Source of the DNA: Clostridia bacterium
GTDB taxonomy: Bacteria; Bacillota; Clostridia; Christensenellales; Aristaeellaceae
NCBI GenBank assembly: GCA_017470095.1
Contig: JAFUFC010000040.1
Span: forward strand, 1 to 37,375
Direction: 5' to 3'
DNA: 37,375 bases
Made by a program: the position numbers and the translations under genes. The notes beneath the pieces were generated by a model. That model made no database searches and was not told the DNA's origin. It saw nothing but the letters and a program-made list of their open reading frames with translations. Below are positions 32,674 through 37,375 of this stretch, piece by piece; within the stretch, counting starts at the first letter, position 1, and each line of letters starts with the position of its first letter.

Positions 32674-35600
32674 TCCTTCTCCACCACTTTCATATTCTCA
32701 TCGCTGATTTCTGTTTGCAGCGTCATCTTGGCCTCCCAGGGGTTTTTAACCCACATGCTCTTGGGCGCCAGCAGGGTGATATTTTCCTCCGGCAGGTTAA
32801 TGAACACGGGCACGCCGCCCTTCACGCGGCTGAGGGCGTCCTGCACCCGGCTCATTTGCTCCCGGCGGATGCGCAAATACAGTTTCACCGGCGCGTCTTT
32901 GGCAATTTGAGCGTCGGTGCGGGGATCCTTTTGGGGCTTCTGTCCCAAGGGTTCAATGGAATCCACCAGCAATTTCACGTCCTCATCATCCCGCACGCTG
33001 AGCCGCCCGGCCACCAGCACCGCCTGATCCGCCCCATATTTGCGGCCGTACTGATCATAGATCTTGGGGAAAAGCATGCACTCCACTTGGCCGAACTGGT
33101 CTTCCAAGGTGAAAAAGCCCATCATGGCCCCTTTCCGGGTAGATTTGGCGTGGGCTTCCACAATGATGCCCCCCAGGGCCACCCGTTTTCCGTCCTCACT
33201 CAGGCCCCTGTCCTCCCGATCAGCCAGTTCGTTAAGATAGCCGATATTCACCGGCAGTTTTTTGAGCTGCTCGGCGAATTCATCCAAAGGATGGGCGGAG
33301 CAATAGACCCCGGTCATTTCCTTTTCCTGGGCCAGCAATTCCTTGAGCGGGTATTCCGGCAGGGGCGGATAGGTTTCCTCCGTGCGCATGCTTTCGCCGC
33401 TCTGGCCCAGATCAAAGAAGGACACCTGACCGGACACATTCTGCTTGCGCTGGTTCATCTGGGAATCGACAGCGCTTTCGTACACCGCCATGCACTGGAT
33501 GCGATGGGCCCCCAGCCCATCAAAGCAGCCGGCCTTGATCAGGCTTTCGATGGCCCGCTTGTTCACATCCTCCCCGCTAACCCGGCGGCAGAAGTCGAAA
33601 ATATCCCGGAAGGGGCCATGGTTGAACCGGTCCCGCACGATGGCCTCGACCGCCTTTTCCCCCACGTTTTTGACGCCGCCCATGCCAAAACGGATGCCCC
33701 TTTTGCCGTCCGGCAGTTCATCCACCGTAAAGGCCCAGTAGGAAGCATTGATCCTGGGCGGCAGGATGGGAATGCCCTTTTGGCGGCAGTAATAAATATA
33801 AGTTGAAATCTTGGCAGCGTTGCCGGTGACGGAATTCATCAGCGCGGCCATGAATTCGGCGGGGTAATGGTATTTCAAGTACCCCGTTTGCAAAGCCACC
33901 ACCGCGTAGCAGGCGGCGTGGGGCTTGTTGAAGGCATAGGAGGCAAAGGAGGTCATTTCATCGAAAATGGATTCGGCCACCTCCGGTGAAATGCCTTTCG
34001 ACACGGCCCCGGGGATGTGCTCCTCCTCGTTGCCGTAGACGAAGTTTTGCCGCTCCTTGGCCATCACATCCTTTTTCTTTTTGGCCATGGCCCGTCTGAC
34101 CAGGTCGCTGCGGCCGTAGGAGTAGCCCGCCAGGTCCCGCACGATCTGCATCACCTGTTCCTGGTACACCATACAGCCGTAGGTCACATCCAGGATGGGG
34201 GCCAGCAGCGGCGTTTTGTACTGCACCATTTCTGGGTGCTGCTTGCCCCTTCTGTACCGGGGGATGGATTCCATGGGCCCCGGACGGTAGAGGGAAATGG
34301 CGGCGATGATGTCCTCAAAATTTCGAGGGCGCATGTTGGTTAAAAAGGAACGCATGCCGCCGCCTTCCAGCTGGAACACCCCATCCGTGTCCCCCTGGCA
34401 GATCATATCAAACACGCCCTCATCATCCATGGGAATATCCTCGGGCTTTAAATGCACGCCCCGTTTTTCAATCATGTCCAGCGTGTCCCGGATCACGGTG
34501 AGGGTGCGCAGGCCCAGGAAGTCCATCTTCAAAAGCCCCAGCTTTTCGATGATGCCCATGGGGTACTGGGTGGTGATCACGTCGTCGTTCTTTTGAAGCG
34601 GCACGTAATGGGTGGCGGGCTCTCGGGTGATCAGCACGCCGGCGGCGTGGGTGGAGGCGTGGCGGGGCATACCCTCCAGGGTCATGGCGGTATCGATCAG
34701 GCGGCGCACCTTGTGATCGGTATCGTACATATCCTTCAGGTCCTTGCTTTGGCTCATGGCTTTTTCCAGGGTCATATCCAGGGCCATGGGCACCGCTTTG
34801 GCCACCTGATCAACGTCCCCGTAGGAATAGCCCAGCACCCTGCCCACATCCCGGATCACGCCCCGAGCGGCCATGGTGCCGAAGGTGATGATCTGGCACA
34901 CGTGGTCGTGACCGTATTTTTCCGCCACATAGTCGATCACTTCCTGCCGCCGCTCGTAGCAGAAATCCACATCGATATCGGGCATCGACACCCGCTCCGG
35001 GTTCAGGAAGCGCTCAAAGAGCAATTGGTATTTCAGCGGGTCCAGCATGGTGATGTTCAGGCAATAGGCCACAATGGACCCGGCCCCGCTGCCCCGGCCG
35101 GGGCCCACCATGATGCCGTGGTCCTTGGCGTATTTAATGAAGTCCCACACGATGAGGAAATAATCCACATAGCCCATTTTTGTGATTACGGAAAGCTCAT
35201 ATTCCAGCCGGTCCCGGGCTGTTTGATCATCAGCCGCGTAGCGCTGGGCAAGCCCCTCTTCGCAAAGCCTGCGCAGCATGGATTCCGCCGTTTCGCCTGC
35301 CGGCACGTCATAGCGAGGCAGGTGGACGGTATGAAAATCGAAGGTCACGCTGCACCGCTTGGCAATTTCGTAGGAGCGCTGGACGGCATCTCCCAAATCG
35401 GGGAACAGGGCGCGCATTTCTTCTTCGCTCTTTACGTACAGTTCCTTGGTGTGCTGCCGCAGGCGCTGGTCGTCCTCCAGGGTTTTGCCCATTTGGATGC
35501 ACATGAGCACTTCTTGTGCGTCGGCGTCCTCCTTGCTCAGGTAATGGCAGTCGTTGGTGACGACCATCGGCACGCCGGTCTTTTTGCTCATGTCAATGAG

Positions 35601-36158
35601 CCGGGGCAGCACCGTTTTTTCCTCCGGCAATCCGTGATCCATGAGCTCAATATAAAAATGATCTTCCCCGAAGATATCGATCATGTCCCGAACGTATTGT
35701 TCCGCGTCGTGATACCTTTCGTCCAGCAGCAATTTGGGCAGGTCGCCGGAAATGCAGGCGGACAGTGCGATCAGCCCCTCGTGGTGCTCCCGCAGCAGTT
35801 TGTAATCCATCCGGGGCCGGTAATAAAATCCCCGGGTGAAGGCTTCGCTGACCAGGTACATCAAATTCCGATATCCCGTGTCGTTTTCACACAGCAAAAT
35901 CAAATGGCTGTATTCCCGGGAGAGGGAACGCTTGTCCTCCATATCCGGACAGACGTAGGCTTCGCAGCCAATCACCGGGTGGATACCCGCCTCCTGGCAG
36001 GCCATATAAAACTCCACCGCGCCGTACAGCACCCCGTGGTCGGTGATGGCGCAGGCGTCCATGCCCAATTCTTTGACGCGCTTGACCAGATGCTTGATGC
36101 GGCAAGCGCCATCCAGCAGGCTGTATTCAGTGTGCAGGTGCAAATGCGCAAACGCCAT
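32670..36158 (-). CDS. dnaE: DNA polymerase III subunit alpha
   Basis: This replicative polymerase has 1162 residues. The N-terminal PHP domain opens AFAHLHLHTEYSLLDGA with its His residues at 5, 7 and 9, then ITDHGVLYGAVEFY. The polymerase active site is MPDIDVDFCYERR with Asp394, Asp396 and Asp398. GPGRGSGAGSIVAY, the VMIYQEQVMQI-like stretch VYQEQVMQIV and the C-terminal OB-fold (KLLVDSIEPL region) are also seen. The length and order fit DnaE rather than PolC. The start at 36158 has AAGGAGG eight bases upstream; the frame is open to an ATG at 36209, which overlaps the -10 region and is rejected. It is the first gene of the operon that continues with the anti-sigma and sigma genes. Confidence 0.95.
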   Translation of the reverse strand: MAFAHLHLHTEYSLLDGACRIKHLVKRVKELGMDACAITDHGVLYGAVEFYMACQEAGIHPVIGCEAYVCPDMEDKRSLSREYSHLILLCENDTGYRNLMYLVSEAFTRGFYYRPRMDYKLLREHHEGLIALSACISGDLPKLLLDERYHDAEQYVRDMIDIFGEDHFYIELMDHGLPEEKTVLPRLIDMSKKTGVPMVVTNDCHYLSKEDADAQEVLMCIQMGKTLEDDQRLRQHTKELYVKSEEEMRALFPDLGDAVQRSYEIAKRCSVTFDFHTVHLPRYDVPAGETAESMLRRLCEEGLAQRYAADDQTARDRLEYELSVITKMGYVDYFLIVWDFIKYAKDHGIMVGPGRGSGAGSIVAYCLNITMLDPLKYQLLFERFLNPERVSMPDIDVDFCYERRQEVIDYVAEKYGHDHVCQIITFGTMAARGVIRDVGRVLGYSYGDVDQVAKAVPMALDMTLEKAMSQSKDLKDMYDTDHKVRRLIDTAMTLEGMPRHASTHAAGVLITREPATHYVPLQKNDDVITTQYPMGIIEKLGLLKMDFLGLRTLTVIRDTLDMIEKRGVHLKPEDIPMDDEGVFDMICQGDTDGVFQLEGGGMRSFLTNMRPRNFEDIIAAISLYRPGPMESIPRYRRGKQHPEMVQYKTPLLAPILDVTYGCMVYQEQVMQIVRDLAGYSYGRSDLVRRAMAKKKKDVMAKERQNFVYGNEEEHIPGAVSKGISPEVAESIFDEMTSFASYAFNKPHAACYAVVALQTGYLKYHYPAEFMAALMNSVTGNAAKISTYIYYCRQKGIPILPPRINASYWAFTVDELPDGKRGIRFGMGGVKNVGEKAVEAIVRDRFNHGPFRDIFDFCRRVSGEDVNKRAIESLIKAGCFDGLGAHRIQCMAVYESAVDSQMNQRKQNVSGQVSFFDLGQSGESMRTEETYPPLPEYPLKELLAQEKEMTGVYCSAHPLDEFAEQLKKLPVNIGYLNELADREDRGLSEDGKRVALGGIIVEAHAKSTRKGAMMGFFTLEDQFGQVECMLFPKIYDQYGRKYGADQAVLVAGRLSVRDDEDVKLLVDSIEPLGQKPQKDPRTDAQIAKDAPVKLYLRIRREQMSRVQDALSRVKGGVPVFINLPEENITLLAPKSMWVKNPWEAKMTLQTEISDENMKVVEKE

Positions 36159-36197
36159 CCCGGCTTCCTCCTTTTGAATTGCGGAATATAACATCTT

Positions 36198-36226
36198 ATT
36201 ATACCGCAAACCTGTCGGGTTGTAAA
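36198..36226 (-). promoter_or_regulatory. dnaE operon promoter
   Basis: On the minus strand TTTACA (36221-36226) and TATAAT (36198-36203) are spaced by 17 bases, about 40 bases before ATG 36158. No other promoter is evident within the operon, so the sigma module may depend on it. Confidence 0.75.
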
Positions 36227-36293
36227 CGCCGGGGCGTCAAAATCAAGTCAAAATATTACAGAATTCTTAAATCCAAAAAATTTTAATGGAAGG

Positions 36294-36320
36294 TGAAACT
36301 TTTTAGCCCCCTGCGTCGTC
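36294..36320 (+). promoter_or_regulatory. ECF-type (sigma-W-like) promoter upstream of hpf
   Basis: TGAAAC (36294-36299), then a T-run, and CGTC (36317-36320) are spaced by 17 bases, followed by TAATAATATA. This matches the TGAAAC-N16/17-CGTC pattern of extracytoplasmic-function sigma factors. CGTC also occurs at 36314-36317. No ECF sigma gene is in the window. Confidence 0.6.
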
Positions 36321-36326
36321 TAATAA

Positions 36327-36438
36327 TATAGAGGAGCCAAAGAGGCGATATAAAGAAGCATATGATCAACCATTTTGCGCATCTTTCCGCAAAAACGAAA
36401 ATATTTGTAAAAATCTTGCCAATTTGCAGGATTTTTTT
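36327..36438 (+). ncRNA. Possible short RNA or attenuated leader before hpf
   Basis: Transcription from the ECF-type promoter would start near 36327 and meet an intrinsic terminator ending at 36438. That would give an RNA of roughly 110 bases with no convincing gene: the ATG at 36362 lacks a ribosome site and its frame runs on into hpf out of frame. It may be a stand-alone RNA or a controlled leader of hpf. Confidence 0.35.
36409..36438 (+). terminator. Intrinsic terminator between ECF-type promoter and hpf
   Basis: AAAATCTTGC (36410-36419) pairs with GCAGGATTTT (36426-36435), ten pairs with one G-T, around CAATTT. The T-run is seven bases. It lies 100 bases before the hpf start. Confidence 0.75.
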
Positions 36439-36536
36439 CCATTACGTCGAATGCTATACATCAGAGAGGGAAAGAAGAAAGAAAAAAGATGGATGGCGGG
36501 GCGCCGTCCGAGCATATTGTGAGAGGAGTTGTTCCC

Positions 36537-37076
36537 ATGAAAACCACCATTACCGCCAAAAATATGGTCGTGACGCCGGGAATCACCAACCGGATCACCA
36601 AAAAAACCGCCGCCATGGAGCGGTACCTGAAGCCCGAAACGGAAATGATCGTGCGCCTGCGCAAGGAGCGGGATGAGCGAATCTGCGAAATTACCGTGCC
36701 CATCAACGGGGTCACGTTGCGGGCCGAATCTTCCAGTAAGGACAACCTGTTTATGTCCATCGACTCCGCTCTGGCCAAGCTGGAGCGCCAAATCCTGCGC
36801 CACCGCACCAAGCTGGAAAAGCGGCTGCGGGAAGGGGCCTACAAGGAGGAAACCGCGGAATACATCGAGGATATCGCTGCCTACGGCACCGGCGAACGAG
36901 AGGTGGTTCGCACCAAGACGTTCCCCGTCCGCCCCATGGCTGTGGAAGATGCTATTTTGCAGATGGAACTGCTGGGCCACAGCTTCTTCGTCTTTGTGAA
37001 TATTGAAACGGAGCGTACCAATGTGCTCTACCTGCGCAAGGATGGCAACCTGGGCCTGATGGTGCCGGAAAATTAA
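36537..37076 (+). CDS. hpf: Ribosome hibernation promoting factor, long form
   Basis: This protein has 179 residues. The N-terminal S30AE domain (about 1-100) opens MKTTITAKNMVVTPGITNRITKKTAAMERYL and contains ICEITVPINGVTLRAESSSKDNLFMSIDSALAKLERQI. The C-terminal dimerisation domain (about 120-179) shows RTKTFPVRPMAVEDAILQMELLGHSFFVFVN, ETERTNVLYLRKDGNLGLM. Long-form HPF pairs 70S ribosomes into inactive 100S dimers in starvation or stress. GAGGAG lies nine or so bases before ATG 36537; ATG 36489 has no site and is rejected. An ECF-type promoter and a terminator upstream suggest stress-dependent control. Confidence 0.94.
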   Translation: MKTTITAKNMVVTPGITNRITKKTAAMERYLKPETEMIVRLRKERDERICEITVPINGVTLRAESSSKDNLFMSIDSALAKLERQILRHRTKLEKRLREGAYKEETAEYIEDIAAYGTGEREVVRTKTFPVRPMAVEDAILQMELLGHSFFVFVNIETERTNVLYLRKDGNLGLMVPEN

Positions 37077-37091
37077 AGTTATTATTTATAA

Positions 37092-37115
37092 AAAGAGCCG
37101 CGTTCCGGCGGGTTC
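37092..37115 (+). other. Left half of an apparent hpf terminator, interrupted
   Basis: AAAGAGCCGC followed by GTTCC and GCGG resembles the start of a terminator like that of rpsU, whose right arm ends GGCTCTTTT. Here the right arm stops after GCGG and continues GTTCCGTAAC. The junction near 37111 may be where foreign DNA joined. Confidence 0.35.
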
Positions 37116-37167
37116 CGTAACACAGTATTAGGTTCCAATCGACGAAAACGTAATGTTTTCAAGGCTT

Positions 37168-37191
37168 ACGGCGTGATTTCGATCACGCCGT
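37168..37191. repeat. Perfect hairpin over the recombinase stop codon
   Basis: ACGGCGTGAT (37168-37177) and ATCACGCCGT (37182-37191) pair over ten bases around TTCG. The recombinase stop codon (37183-37185, minus strand) lies inside. No T-run follows on the minus strand, so it is a weak terminator at best. Confidence 0.6.
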
Positions 37192-37375
37192 TTGCTTTGC
37201 AATCAGTTCATGGATCGGGATAAAACCGATGCCATTGTACTCAATGCGGATGTGCTGTTCCCTGTGACCGCTGCTTTTGTCAGGCGCGCTCACATAGATC
37301 GCGCTGATCAGCTCATGCAGGATATAGCCATCCAGCTTCTTGATACCGACATAGGCTTTTGCCTTTTCAATGAAC
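37183..37375 (-). CDS. Large serine recombinase, C-terminal fragment (window edge)
   Basis: Only the last 63 codons are in the window; the gene continues past the right edge. The frame reads FIEKAKAYVGIKKLDGYILHELISAIYVSAPDKSSGHREQ, then HIRIEYNGIGFIPIHELI and a short tail. The ELI-x-x-IYV-x-APDKSSG and IRIEYNxIGFI pattern is the usual C-terminus of Tn4451/TnpX-type and related large serine recombinases that have a DUF4368-like end. Such enzymes integrate and excise transposons and conjugative elements. The catalytic resolvase domain is not visible. It points into the window, towards hpf, so the element boundary should lie between its stop and hpf. Confidence 0.75.
   Translation of the reverse strand, partial: FIEKAKAYVGIKKLDGYILHELISAIYVSAPDKSSGHREQHIRIEYNGIGFIPIHELIAKQTA

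Noticed and set aside
34452-36191. Long plus-strand open frame opposite dnaE
   Set aside because: Antisense shadow of the polymerase gene; low-complexity His-rich translation.
36362-36676. Small open frame ahead of and overlapping hpf
   Set aside because: No ribosome site, it crosses a terminator, and its second half is an out-of-frame reading of hpf.
37111-37136. GGTTCC direct repeats (37111-37116 and 37131-37136) as an attachment-site duplication
   Set aside because: Six bases repeated 20 apart is too short and too close to be meaningful without the other end of the element.
1-37375. tRNA or rRNA genes and CRISPR arrays
   Set aside because: I looked in all intergenic stretches and saw no cloverleaf with a CCA-proximal pattern, no rRNA segment, and no regularly spaced short repeats.
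1-37375. Recoding of TAG as a sense codon
   Set aside because: The histidine kinase (11502) and mnmE (29348) end in TAG at exactly the conserved protein ends, so TAG acts as a stop.

Overview
The window looks like a chromosomal segment from a GC-rich, endospore-forming member of the Clostridia (Firmicutes/Bacillota). The lineage evidence is an alpha/beta-type small acid-soluble spore protein, a T-box leader, a tetrahydrofolate riboswitch, strong AAGGAGG ribosome-binding sites, sigma-A promoters of the TTGACA-N17-TATAAT type, a Spo0B-type histidine kinase and a SigB/F/G-type sigma factor. I cannot name a genus. Most of the window is ordinary housekeeping and accessory chromosome. The only sign of a mobile element is the tail of a serine recombinase at the right edge.

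Left part (1-3.7 kb): a sugar ABC transporter permease interrupted by two in-frame TAG codons, its lipoprotein binding protein and a xylose-isomerase-like TIM-barrel enzyme. They end in a bidirectional terminator shared with a secreted cadherin-like-fold protein on the other strand. 3.7-8.4 kb: a tail-anchored ImmA/IrrE-like metallopeptidase, a DivIC/FtsB-like protein, a Ppx/GppA-type phosphatase, oligoendopeptidase F and a HIT protein. 8.4-13.6 kb: rpsU with a structured leader, a roughly 160-bp palindromic element, an OmpR-type two-component system, a DUF624 membrane protein, the spore protein gene with an unusual start region, and a methyltransferase.

13.6-20.5 kb: alaS (short form, T-box controlled), nth and folT (THF riboswitch) on the minus strand. 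Divergent from folT is the copper operon csoR-copA, with two CsoR-type operators and a CopZ-like domain fused to the end of CopA. 20.5-25.7 kb, minus strand: a zinc-ribbon SPFH protein with a pseudo-receiver partner, a DUF1846 protein and a MATE transporter, the last two with their own promoters. 25.9-29.3 kb: addA without an adjacent addB.

29.3-36.2 kb, minus strand: a tightly overlapping operon dnaE - RsbW-like anti-sigma - sigma factor - Spo0B-type kinase - mnmE. This is the most unusual regulatory arrangement here, because the anti-sigma protein has lost the visible kinase motifs and no anti-anti-sigma factor is present. 36.2-37.1 kb: the ribosome hibernation factor gene hpf behind an ECF-type promoter and a separate upstream terminator. 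The last 200 bases hold the C-terminal end of a large serine recombinase, probably the edge of an integrated element.
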